A DNA stretch of 63,492 nucleotides from a virus. A model generated the notes under the pieces. That model was not told where the DNA came from. It worked only from the letters and a program-made list of their open reading frames with translations, and made no database searches. Below, piece by piece: positions 35,411 to 44,302 of this stretch (the stretch's first letter is position 1; every line of letters begins with the position of its first letter). The position numbers were made by a program, and so were the translations under genes. Where the stretch lies: positions 1-63,492 of IMG/VR virus record IMGVR_UViG_3300044970_000999; one strand, given 5' to 3'.

Positions 35411-38400
35411 TATCTTAATGATGCTTGATTCTTACTATTTACTATTTTCAAAATATAATTTATACTTCTTTCATCTTGTGTAGCAAGTTTAGAAAGAAAT
35501 AAGTAATTTAAATAATGTCTAAACTTTTTTCTCTGTAATTGAGGTTTAGCATAATTTAAATTATTTTGATTCAAGTTTTTAATATAACCATTAGATTGTG
35601 TATTCCAAATAAATTGATCAGAATAATTTCCTTGAAGTACAGTAGTTCCCGGAACTAATGGACCTGTTGGAGGATAATTAGAACCTATTGGAAATTCACC
35701 CCTATCTTTTGTAATATCCCAGAATTGATTAAATCTATATTTGTTTTCTTCTTTTGAAAACAATACATCAAATGAAGATAAGTTAGCTTGATTTAATTTT
35801 GGATATTGTAAAGATAGAGTAATGTTATTTTTAGGAAAAATATTTAAATTTAAATATCCAGATACTTGCTCTGTGTTATATACTACAGCTTGATTAAAGT
35901 TTGCGTCAAGCACATGAAACTGATCAACACAATTAAAGTTAGAATATTTATAAGCCTCTAAAATATATTCAATTGATTTAACAACTGTTGGAGACTGACC
36001 GGTAATTATTGGGTATTCAATTTCAAAAGGATATTGCTTTCCATAAAAATTACAAAAATCTGAACAAGAATCATTATGTTTCCATATTGTATTATCCTTA
36101 GTTGTAAATATTCTTGTATTTGCAGAGAATGCTAAATCTGGATGCCAATCATGAAAGCTTATAAATATTTCAGCCTTTGGGTCATAGCTTACAGTCCATG
36201 ATGCATCTTCAAATAAAAGAGGATCTCCTAATTTATATAATGCCCCAGAATAGTTAAATCTATTTTTACCTTTATCATATACAACCTTACCAATATTATT
36301 TTTTAATTTATAGTCTTTTTTACTAATATATAATATTGAATCTTTATTGTCATACATTGTCTGTACACCAATTCCTACTACAGGATTATCAGTATGTGGA
36401 AAATCTGGAAAATCTTCTGTTAGTTTATAAGGTAAAAATAAATTCATCCACCACTTTAAACCATTCTGAGAAATTTCTTTTAAACCTTCACCATATGCAA
36501 ATACTTTTCCTTGATTCATAGATGCATAGTATAAACCTGCAGGTGAATAAAGAACTGATCTTATATTCTGTGATGAGCCATACTCAAATGGTCTATCAGC
36601 ATTTGTTGATGACTGAGGTGGTGTTGAAAATAATCCACCATCACCTATAGTTACTTTTTTTCCTGAGAGTGTTTCTAATTGATCTATACCTTGATAGAAC
36701 AATGGACCTCTTGTTGGAAATGTAAATATCATACCAGTCATACCCACACCTTTTACTGTAGTAATTTTATCTTTAAACTGTACAAAGTTTAGAGGTAGAT
36801 AAATTAGCCAGTTATTATCAAAGGATTGATCATCTTGATAAAGTGAATATAAAGACCTATTTGGATAATAAGTATAACAAAGACTTGCAACATTAGGATC
36901 ATAATTTAATCCTTGTACAGTTCCTGCAGATAAATACTGTGTAAAAAATTTAGTAACACTTAATGAGTAATCATAATTATAAAAGTTCCCTTTAGTAATT
37001 ATTTCAGGATCCATATCAAATAACTCTCTTAGATCTGTATATTGGTATGGTATATATGGTTGTTGTGCTTGGAATGTTCCCTGTGATCTAAAGTCTACAA
37101 GAACATTACTTTCTACAAAGAAATCTCTTACTCCTGAATTTGCTAAATAAAAGAATGCATTATTTATACCAAAAAATCCTTCATAAATTCCTTCAGCATC
37201 TGTAGGTCTAAAATAATTTTTATTATCTAAATTATAATATCCTTTAGGTAATATACCAGTTCCAAAATTACCAGAAGTTAAAACATTAGAAAATCCATTT
37301 ATTATTTGTGCAAGTGATAAGCTTGAAAAAGGATTTTCATCTTTTGAATATGGTGCAGTATTCATCCAATATCTTGCAGTTGGAATGTTATTGTACAATG
37401 CATAATTCCATATAGTTCCATCTGGTAAATTATATAACCAATTGTAAAAGAAAAGCATTGTATTCTTTTCTGTAAACCTATTAATATAAGTATCACCACC
37501 AAAAATTATACTTGTTGGTCTTAATTTTTTCTGTATTACTTGACCAATTGGACATGTTGCAGCTGTTACAACTTCATATACATCTCCATCTGGATTTAAT
37601 GGACCAATAATATTATTGGCATTAAATCTATATTCACAAGTTGTAGAAACAACTTGTTTAATACTTTCTATTTGCCCATATTGATTTTGAACATTATATT
37701 TTAATCCTACATAATGACTAGCAATATTTCCAAGAAATTGATTAAATCTAGTTTCATTATCAAATGATAATCCTAAACCAGCATCTTCTGCTTTACCAAG
37801 ATTAATTAATGAGTTATCTTCTTGAAAACCAATTTGTTGAACTGAACCAATATATGTACCAACTAACTCTGGTCCCATTGTTGGTGCTAATGAAGGTAAA
37901 GTAAATATAGAATTTGGAGCAGAAGTTCTTAAAAAAACTGTCTTAGTTCTATTTAAATTGTTTATTGTATATCTTTGAAAAACACCAGCACCATTTAAAA
38001 AATCTGGAACTTCTTGATTTCTATCTGTTAAGTAAAAACCATTTTCAATTTTATATCTTTTTAAAAAGTTATTGTTTGGTGTAACAAATCTAGCATAAAA
38101 ACCATGAGCAAGGGATTGTAATGCATATTGTCTAAATGGAAGAAGTGCCTGAATTATTCTTAGAGTAGCATTAAAACCTTCAGTAAAATAATAAGGGATT
38201 TGAACTAAGTATGTTCCAATTACCCCAGGAATTCCATTAAGTACAGTTGACGTATTATTTTCAGTTATTAATGTTTGTGGAGTATAGAGTCCAGCCTGTT
38301 GATAACAGGCTGCAGCTTTATCAAATATATCTTGCAAACTTGGGTTTGCTACACCACCCACAAAGGCTGCACCTAATTGTCCACCAAGAGTATTATAATT

Positions 38401-40884
38401 ATTTAAATCTGATATATAATTATTATAACATGTATTAGCTGCAGTTACAGCATTTGGAGCAAGATTTGGTTGATCAAGTTGTGGAGCAGGTGGGGGTGGA
38501 GATGGTGGTATTGCAGGATAGTTACCACCAGCAGCAGGAGTCCATGTCCAGTTATCATATTTCTGATATGGAACTTGAAAGTCAGCAACAGCTGGAGTAC
38601 TTATTTGTTCTTTACCAAGAAGATTTAAAAGAGCATTACCTAAACCAACAAATACTGCTGCAGTAACAGCGTCATTTGACATTAATTTATTTTCAGGATG
38701 CTTATTAGGAATTACAAATGAATGTACAGAATTACCTTGCAAACTTCCATATACTTTTAATTCAGTTTGATTAATAAATGGATTCCTAAAGCTTGTATCT
38801 GGAGATGTAAATGTTAGTAAGTTATATGGTATACTTTGATTTATAAAAGTTTCTTGTCCTGTTGTTGAATCTATGTCAACTGTTTTTATAAAAGGATCAT
38901 TATAGTAATAATCATGATCTCCAATGTTTGCACTATTATTCAATGGTATTGAACAGTTAAAAGGATAGTTTGCATATAATCCAGTTCTATTACCTTTTGA
39001 TTTTCCTTGTATTGGATAAGTTCTAAAGTTATTAATCATACCTTTAGCAACTATGCTTAAATTACCTTCTCTTGATCCTCTTAATATTTCATAACCTACA
39101 ATACCAGGTATATCATTGCCATCATTATCTTTTGGATAAATAATGTTGTCAAACTCTACACCCATTATTCTAATAAACTTTTTACCATCAGATGCATTAG
39201 CATTCTCTACTCTAAAGTGATATGTTTCAGGAGTTAAACCATTATCAGGAAATTTATGATGTCTTATTGGTTCTCCACAAAGATCATATCTAACATCTGT
39301 TGAGTCTGTCCAGCAATGTGCACTTGAGTTCCATACATCAGGTTGATTAGGATATTTTTCTGTTGATTCCCAATAACCCATTATACCTTTAGCTAAAACA
39401 ACACCACCATCAGGAAGTATTGGATAGTTTGGAGCAAATGTATCTGTTTGCCAAGCTGTATTTACAGTTTCAAATAATCTTTTATTATCAACAAAACTAT
39501 TTTTATCAAAGTAAGTATCAGTATCTAAAGTATTAGCAGGTACATTGTCTGGGTTAGGAGTTGGATAAATCTCTTTTGCTCTTCCAGGAATATGATAAGA
39601 TGCAGATTTATCTCCAGTATTGTATACCCATCTAATGAAGAAAGCATATACCTCATCTCTAAGATATCCTACTTTAGATCCGCCAGTAATATAATAATCT
39701 TCAGGATATTCAACTGATACCCATTTAGTACTAATTAAGTTAGCTAGTGGTTGATAGTTAAAATCAAATTTTGATGTTGGTGCAATTCTAAGTAGATACT
39801 GTCCAATATTTGCAATTTGATCTGACTTTTCATATACTGGATTTAAAATATTTAAATATGAAAGAGGAACTGTAACAAGAGTTTGTGCAATGTCATCTAA
39901 TTGTATTGTTGTTAATGATGTAGAATAATATCCTACTTGCTTTGCTTGTACATTTTCATTTATTGATCTTACTATTACTAATTCAAATTGGCTAAAATTT
40001 TCAGTATCTAAATCTAGTTTTAAAAGTAATGATCCATGAGATAAATCATTTTGTGTATATACAGGTTGAAGATTACTTGGTGAAAAATAGTTAGTTACTT
40101 TTTGTGTATTAATTGTATAAGCAATTACAGCAAAGTAAGTTCCATTTTCAAGAGTTCCTGTTCCTGGAGCAATAGATAATTCTACACAAGGTGTTTTTAC
40201 AAGTGATGCTAATCTTATTTTATCACAGTCAAGTTGATTAGTATCATTATAGATAATACATGGTCCTAATGAAGGTTTTTGTTCCCATGCTGTAATAGGC
40301 CAAAGATACTTTACACCATTTGCATCTAAATAGTAATTATAATTAAATCCTGCAGTTGTTGAATCAGAACCACCCCAAACATAATTAGGATCTGGCCAAG
40401 TTTTAGGATCACCAATGTTCATGTATCTATCAACATTTAATCCATCAGCCCAATATACTTCCCATGAACAATCTGCATTTTGTTTTGAAGCTCCAGTTAT
40501 AAGACTAGTTTCTTCAAAGTTTAAACAAGGAGATGATACAATAGGTCTATATCTACAATAGTCTTCTTCATATAAACCTATTTCAGAATTAGTAGATTTA
40601 TAGTTTACATAAGCAACAGTAAAAACAATCCATTTATCTGAATAAAGATGTACTAAGCCTATTATTTTTTTATCACCTATCATTGTTTCTCCACTTGTGC
40701 CGCAGAGATAATTAGAATCTTCATTAGATAATGTTCCTAAGCTACCTTCATCTGTATTATTTACCATGTTTCTTGCATGAACCCATAATCCAGATTGTAC
40801 AAATGAAGGGTCAGTATCTTTATTAAGACCTTTTGAAAAACTATTTGTTATACTTTGTACCGTATTTTGAATACCTTTAGCCAT
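35410..40884 (-). CDS. Muzzle/tail tube-like protein, gp10-type stabilization protein of crAss-like phages (1,824 aa)
   Basis: The N terminus (TNSFSKGLNKDTDPSFVQSG, then LWVHARNMVNNTDEGSLGT) is the opening expected of the crAss-like protein related to P22 tail accessory factor gp10, which forms the large muzzle at the end of the short tail. The rest is aromatic-rich and beta-rich, with many Trp/Tyr/Pro/Asn turns and a Pro-rich stretch near 770-790 (IPPSPPPPAPQLDQP), and no transmembrane helix. About 1,800 aa fits the large versions of this family. It shares 1-nt TAATG overlaps with both neighbours, the 348-aa ring-like protein upstream and the multi-hydrolase protein downstream, consistent with coupled translation of the tail assembly. 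The family call rests on the N-terminal motif, size and order; the exact structural role is inferred. Confidence 0.8.
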   Translation of the reverse strand: MAKGIQNTVQSITNSFSKGLNKDTDPSFVQSGLWVHARNMVNNTDEGSLGTLSNEDSNYLCGTSGETMIGDKKIIGLVHLYSDKWIVFTVAYVNYKSTNSEIGLYEEDYCRYRPIVSSPCLNFEETSLITGASKQNADCSWEVYWADGLNVDRYMNIGDPKTWPDPNYVWGGSDSTTAGFNYNYYLDANGVKYLWPITAWEQKPSLGPCIIYNDTNQLDCDKIRLASLVKTPCVELSIAPGTGTLENGTYFAVIAYTINTQKVTNYFSPSNLQPVYTQNDLSHGSLLLKLDLDTENFSQFELVIVRSINENVQAKQVGYYSTSLTTIQLDDIAQTLVTVPLSYLNILNPVYEKSDQIANIGQYLLRIAPTSKFDFNYQPLANLISTKWVSVEYPEDYYITGGSKVGYLRDEVYAFFIRWVYNTGDKSASYHIPGRAKEIYPTPNPDNVPANTLDTDTYFDKNSFVDNKRLFETVNTAWQTDTFAPNYPILPDGGVVLAKGIMGYWESTEKYPNQPDVWNSSAHCWTDSTDVRYDLCGEPIRHHKFPDNGLTPETYHFRVENANASDGKKFIRIMGVEFDNIIYPKDNDGNDIPGIVGYEILRGSREGNLSIVAKGMINNFRTYPIQGKSKGNRTGLYANYPFNCSIPLNNSANIGDHDYYYNDPFIKTVDIDSTTGQETFINQSIPYNLLTFTSPDTSFRNPFINQTELKVYGSLQGNSVHSFVIPNKHPENKLMSNDAVTAAVFVGLGNALLNLLGKEQISTPAVADFQVPYQKYDNWTWTPAAGGNYPAIPPSPPPPAPQLDQPNLAPNAVTAANTCYNNYISDLNNYNTLGGQLGAAFVGGVANPSLQDIFDKAAACYQQAGLYTPQTLITENNTSTVLNGIPGVIGTYLVQIPYYFTEGFNATLRIIQALLPFRQYALQSLAHGFYARFVTPNNNFLKRYKIENGFYLTDRNQEVPDFLNGAGVFQRYTINNLNRTKTVFLRTSAPNSIFTLPSLAPTMGPELVGTYIGSVQQIGFQEDNSLINLGKAEDAGLGLSFDNETRFNQFLGNIASHYVGLKYNVQNQYGQIESIKQVVSTTCEYRFNANNIIGPLNPDGDVYEVVTAATCPIGQVIQKKLRPTSIIFGGDTYINRFTEKNTMLFFYNWLYNLPDGTIWNYALYNNIPTARYWMNTAPYSKDENPFSSLSLAQIINGFSNVLTSGNFGTGILPKGYYNLDNKNYFRPTDAEGIYEGFFGINNAFFYLANSGVRDFFVESNVLVDFRSQGTFQAQQPYIPYQYTDLRELFDMDPEIITKGNFYNYDYSLSVTKFFTQYLSAGTVQGLNYDPNVASLCYTYYPNRSLYSLYQDDQSFDNNWLIYLPLNFVQFKDKITTVKGVGMTGMIFTFPTRGPLFYQGIDQLETLSGKKVTIGDGGLFSTPPQSSTNADRPFEYGSSQNIRSVLYSPAGLYYASMNQGKVFAYGEGLKEISQNGLKWWMNLFLPYKLTEDFPDFPHTDNPVVGIGVQTMYDNKDSILYISKKDYKLKNNIGKVVYDKGKNRFNYSGALYKLGDPLLFEDASWTVSYDPKAEIFISFHDWHPDLAFSANTRIFTTKDNTIWKHNDSCSDFCNFYGKQYPFEIEYPIITGQSPTVVKSIEYILEAYKYSNFNCVDQFHVLDANFNQAVVYNTEQVSGYLNLNIFPKNNITLSLQYPKLNQANLSSFDVLFSKEENKYRFNQFWDITKDRGEFPIGSNYPPTGPLVPGTTVLQGNYSDQFIWNTQSNGYIKNLNQNNLNYAKPQLQRKKFRHYLNYLFLSKLATQDERSINYILKIVNSKNQASLR

Positions 40885-41930
40885 TATATTATTCTATTTC
40901 CAGTTCTATTTCTATAATATGCTGCATTGGGAGAATAGCTTTCAAACATATAGTAGTATTTACCATACATAGCTTTTCTGTTTGTCCACCACATTTGTTC
41001 TAACTCTTTGAAGTTAGGTGTATTTACAACACTTAATGCATTATTTCTTGCTGTTCTAAGTCTTTGTTCAATTAAAGAAATTCTTTGTGAAACATCTTCT
41101 CCATTTAAAAATAAGTTTTCAAAGATCCTTGCTTTTAATGCATACTCATAATACTCATTTATAAGATCATGATCTGGCACCATTAAATTACCTTGATCAT
41201 CTTCCATCTGACCTTGATAATTTAAATATACTTTTCCTGTTTGAAAAGTTGTAAATAAAAATCCTCCTTTTATCCATCCTTGGTTTGGAGTATTATAATA
41301 AAGATTAGGACAGTCACATTCTATTTCTTGACTGGCTTTCATTCTTAATGGTAATAGATCTGTATAAACTCTTGTTGCACCAGAGCTATTCATTATTTGA
41401 ACAAGTTCCCATTTATCTCCTTTACAGTTCATGAATACCCTTGGAGCTATACATGTATCTCCATAAGGATTATTAGGATCATACTCTGTAGGTATTGGAT
41501 CTACTATGGGAAAATTAAGATCACAAGCTGCAGTTTTATTACATGGATTAGAATTACATGTTCTACAGTTAACAGTTGCAGGAGCACATACATCTACAGT
41601 TGCAGGAGTTTCTTGATATGGTACTTCCATTATAGTAGTACCTGCAGCATATGAATCATATCCAATATGCTGTGTATAATTACCACAAACAAATGCAAAA
41701 TTAAATGTATAAAAATCATCTGGCAATTTTACTCTACCATGACAGACATCAAGTATAACTTCTTTTTGTTGATTAATTCTTAAACCAAGATCATAATTAA
41801 TTTTTTTAACCAGCTTAATTAATTGCTGTGGCTCTATCATGTTTTCAAGAGCAAATGTATTTAAGTCAACTGTTACATCTTCTAACAATTGATCAAATGT
41901 TCTATACTTAAGTGTGTAGTTAAAGTCCAT
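40884..41930 (-). CDS. crAss-like neck/ring protein (348 aa)
   Basis: This is a likely ring or tail-tube component between portal and muzzle. It opens with a charged helix (TFDQLLEDVTVDLNTFALEN, then MIEPQQLIKLVKKINYDLGL), continues with VCHGRVKLPDDFYTFNFAFV, and has a central Cys-rich insertion at about 115-140 (CAPATVNCRTCNSNPCNKT) that could form disulfides or bind metal. Near the C terminus, EYALKARIFENLFLNGEDVS precedes a helical region with aromatic ends. The LPDDFY strand and the late ALKARIFENL helix recall phage neck proteins of this order. It is coupled by single-base TAATG overlaps to the 221-aa gene before and the muzzle gene after. No enzymatic motif was seen. Confidence 0.72.
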   Translation of the reverse strand: MDFNYTLKYRTFDQLLEDVTVDLNTFALENMIEPQQLIKLVKKINYDLGLRINQQKEVILDVCHGRVKLPDDFYTFNFAFVCGNYTQHIGYDSYAAGTTIMEVPYQETPATVDVCAPATVNCRTCNSNPCNKTAACDLNFPIVDPIPTEYDPNNPYGDTCIAPRVFMNCKGDKWELVQIMNSSGATRVYTDLLPLRMKASQEIECDCPNLYYNTPNQGWIKGGFLFTTFQTGKVYLNYQGQMEDDQGNLMVPDHDLINEYYEYALKARIFENLFLNGEDVSQRISLIEQRLRTARNNALSVVNTPNFKELEQMWWTNRKAMYGKYYYMFESYSPNAAYYRNRTGNRII

Positions 41931-42595
41931 TATCTAAGAGTATTTTGACCATCATCTGGACCATCTGAAGGAACAGATAGTGACATTGATAGTTCTTTAA
42001 TTACAAATTGCTCAACTTCAGAAAACAAATATTCTGGAATTGTTAATAGTTTATTTTGAGCTATTTCACATTGTTCTTTCTCATCACAAGGATCTGTTAC
42101 TCCTTGAAATATAGCTTCCATTCTAAGTGCTTCCCAATCTATATTTGGAGAGTAAAGATAACCATCTAGGTACCAGAAATATTTTCTTGTGTTATATTTA
42201 AATGTTGTTGTTTTAGTCATAGAAACCCAAGTACCAGGATCTGTTCTAAACATTTCTATTGTACCATCTATTGAAGATACTGTACGTATAATTGGACCAA
42301 ATGTTCCTTCAAGTATAGTTGGTAGTTTTTCTTTTGTTCTTTTAAAATAACACCCAGAATACACACCATAACATCCTGCTTCTACTTTATCTACATCAAT
42401 AAGCTCAAGATATGGAAGTACTTGAAAAATAGAACTAATCTTCATCAACTTAAATTGATTATCTTCTCTCTTTAAGAGTGTTTGACCATATTTAATTAAT
42501 GAGCTATAGATAACTCTATCAGTTAAAAATGGATCTTCTTTTACTGCCTTTAGAGTATTTCTAACTCTTGATACTGCTTCTCCTATGGTTGTCAT
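41930..42595 (-). CDS. crAss-like neck/stopper-type virion protein (221 aa)
   Basis: This is a helical N terminus (GEAVSRVRNTLKAVKEDPFL) followed by LIKYGQTLLKRED, then beta-rich sequence with GCYGVYSGCYFKRTKEKLP and ending in helices. The beginning is typical of short phage neck proteins that stack on the portal, and the gene lies exactly in the neck/tail block of crAss-like phages. It overlaps the 193-aa gene by 4 nt (ATGA) and the 348-aa gene by 1 nt, so the three are probably translated together. No specific family was recognised beyond crAss-like conservation. The structural role is inferred. Confidence 0.68.
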   Translation of the reverse strand: MTTIGEAVSRVRNTLKAVKEDPFLTDRVIYSSLIKYGQTLLKREDNQFKLMKISSIFQVLPYLELIDVDKVEAGCYGVYSGCYFKRTKEKLPTILEGTFGPIIRTVSSIDGTIEMFRTDPGTWVSMTKTTTFKYNTRKYFWYLDGYLYSPNIDWEALRMEAIFQGVTDPCDEKEQCEIAQNKLLTIPEYLFSEVEQFVIKELSMSLSVPSDGPDDGQNTLR

Positions 42596-43173
42596 AGTTC
42601 AAATTCATTATAATATTTTAATTTTTCTTTATCCTGTTGCTTAGTTCTATTAACCAAATAGTTAATAGAATTATTTAGTTTAATTCTAATTGTAGGCTCT
42701 ACAACTAAATACATATTCCAGTTTTCTGGATATGATTTAGATACAGATCTTTTAAAATCTCTGCAAGCAACAAAACTCCAAAATTCTCTATTCTTCATTT
42801 TGTGTTTTAATGCATAACTTGTAAAAAATATTTTAGCAAGCTTACCATCTGTTTCCCAGTTTTTATTAGTAACAGTTACTCCATATTTTTTTGACTTAAC
42901 AAAGTCTACGTTTTGTTTTTTAGGAGATTGACATGTACCAATAAAAATCCAACCCAACTGCTCAGGCAGTTGAGCTCCATCTCTTGTATCTATAACTGTC
43001 TGATAAAAAGACTTATTAAAATATTTAATAATTTTTCTTAAATCTTTATTATCTAAGTTTTTATACTTAGGATGCTTTTTTTTAAAATTCTCAAAGAACT
43101 CTTTATCCATAATTGTAAAAACCTCTGGTCTATATCTTGGGGCTTTTACATCTGGGCTTTTAAACTCCTTCAT
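42592..43173 (-). CDS. Conserved virion-block protein of unknown function (193 aa)
   Basis: This is a basic protein with a helical first half (MDKEFFENFKKKHPKYKNL) and a beta-rich core containing ARDGAQLPEQLGWIFIGTC-like sequence (residues about 60-80, RDGAQLPEQLGWIFIGTC) and ARDFKRSVSKSYPENW-like sequence (CRDFKRSVSKSYPENWNMY). Position, directly before the neck genes, makes it part of the tail/neck operon. It is the first gene after the only strong GC-rich terminator in this part, and a copy of the recurring promoter-like motif ends 11 nt before its ATG, so it probably heads the 43173 to 35410 transcript. No enzymatic motif was recognised. Confidence 0.65.
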   Translation of the reverse strand: MKEFKSPDVKAPRYRPEVFTIMDKEFFENFKKKHPKYKNLDNKDLRKIIKYFNKSFYQTVIDTRDGAQLPEQLGWIFIGTCQSPKKQNVDFVKSKKYGVTVTNKNWETDGKLAKIFFTSYALKHKMKNREFWSFVACRDFKRSVSKSYPENWNMYLVVEPTIRIKLNNSINYLVNRTKQQDKEKLKYYNEFEL

Positions 43174-43184
43174 ACTATAATAAT

Positions 43185-43203
43185 TAATATACTAAAAATA
43201 AAT
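43185..43203 (-). promoter_or_regulatory. Candidate phage promoter motif upstream of the 193-aa gene
   Basis: The minus strand reads ATTTATTTTTAGTATATTA, sharing 18 identical bases with 29737-29754. It lies just downstream of the terminator at 43231-43256 and just before the ATG at 43173, the expected layout for a new transcription unit. Confidence 0.5.
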
Positions 43204-43230
43204 GACTTTAACAAATATAAGTATAAAAGC

Positions 43231-43256
43231 AAAACCCCCGCGAGTGCAGGGGTTTT
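43231..43256 (-). terminator. Intrinsic terminator after the 333-aa fibre gene
   Basis: An 8-bp stem (AAAACCCC with GGGGTTTT) encloses a GC-closed GAGT loop with one mismatch. On the minus strand it is followed by a T-rich run (TTTTGCTTTTA). It stands out in an AT-rich sequence and sits 34 bp past the stop at 43290. The A/T symmetric arms could also work in the other direction. Confidence 0.85.
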
Positions 43257-43289
43257 ACCAGTTGTTACAGAAACCAACAAACTGCAACT

Positions 43290-44291
43290 TTATCTTTCTT
43301 CTACCATCATCTGAGCTTGTAATAACCAACCAGGTGAGGTAATATCTTTAGTTTTAAATTTTAAACTTACTGTTTCTCCAGGGTTTAATGTGATATAATA
43401 GAAAAATGAAGAGTTAAAAGTTAACTGCCCTGATAAAAATCTAAACTCAACAGTATTTCCTGCTGTTGTTAAAACTTGATCAGGAGCAATTGATGACCTA
43501 TTAACTATATCATTTGCATTTGCACCATCTAACAATGAACCAGATAAAAGTGGTCTTGATAAATTTTGATACATTACAGTATCAATAAAACCTACAGTTT
43601 TAATAATTGCGCCATCAACCCAGTTAGAGATATTAGAGTTATTAACAGCAGAAGGTAGTGTTACTGTATCATATGATACCCAAACTTTATAATTTTTTGC
43701 AACAAGACTGGGATTAGTATATGTTAAAGTTGAATATCCAACACTTGGAAAACTATAAACACTTGGTGTTGGAACCGTTTGTATATTTACATTTTCTACA
43801 TTATCATCATAAAAGAATTCTTTAGCTGATGCATTAATAGTGTATGTTGTAGTATTACCAACAACAACTGATGTAACATTAATTCCTGTTCCACCTGAAA
43901 TAACAACAGCTGGAAGCTGTGTTGGATCAAAACATATGGTATATGTAGTAACACCAGTAGCAGGATTAGTTTCTGATGTAATGGTTAAATACTCATTTGT
44001 ATTACACACCTCTACAACAGAACCAAGATCTGGTTCAGTTATAAACTCACAAAAGAATGCAATTAAATCATTTAATGCATCTGCAAGGTTAGTGTTTGTA
44101 TTTACAACAATTTGATCTATACACTCTATAGGATCTCCACTATATATAACACATTCTGCATCAAAGTATTCTGAACATGGTAATGGATTAGGGCAACCTT
44201 CAGGAGTAGGGCATGGTGGTGGAGTTGTCAATGCTGAATCTGAACATCCACACTTTTTACATCCACAAGTTGTACAAGTATTAGTAGCCAT
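43290..44291 (-). CDS. Putative fibre/surface protein with Cys-rich N terminus (333 aa)
   Basis: The first 20 residues are Cys-rich (TCTTCGCKKCGC), followed by Pro-rich sequence and the motif ECVIYSGDPIECI, then TNLADALNDLIAFFC. The neighbouring 553-aa protein has a matching N-terminal module (NCVIWQGPNIPCIKLC, then VSDVIHKLATELC), so both may attach to the same virion site. The remainder is beta-rich, Thr/Val/Asn-rich sequence typical of phage fibre or spike domains. It is the last gene before the strong terminator at 43231-43256. No enzyme motif was seen. The fibre role is inferred from composition and position. Confidence 0.68.
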   Translation of the reverse strand: MATNTCTTCGCKKCGCSDSALTTPPPCPTPEGCPNPLPCSEYFDAECVIYSGDPIECIDQIVVNTNTNLADALNDLIAFFCEFITEPDLGSVVEVCNTNEYLTITSETNPATGVTTYTICFDPTQLPAVVISGGTGINVTSVVVGNTTTYTINASAKEFFYDDNVENVNIQTVPTPSVYSFPSVGYSTLTYTNPSLVAKNYKVWVSYDTVTLPSAVNNSNISNWVDGAIIKTVGFIDTVMYQNLSRPLLSGSLLDGANANDIVNRSSIAPDQVLTTAGNTVEFRFLSGQLTFNSSFFYYITLNPGETVSLKFKTKDITSPGWLLQAQMMVEER

Positions 44292-44302
44292 AGTTTAATT
44301 TA

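Noticed and set aside
38247-38570. Pro-rich PPSPPPPAP stretch in the muzzle protein as a eukaryotic-type SH3 ligand
   Set aside because: A simple proline-rich linker explains it; no partner is suggested by context.
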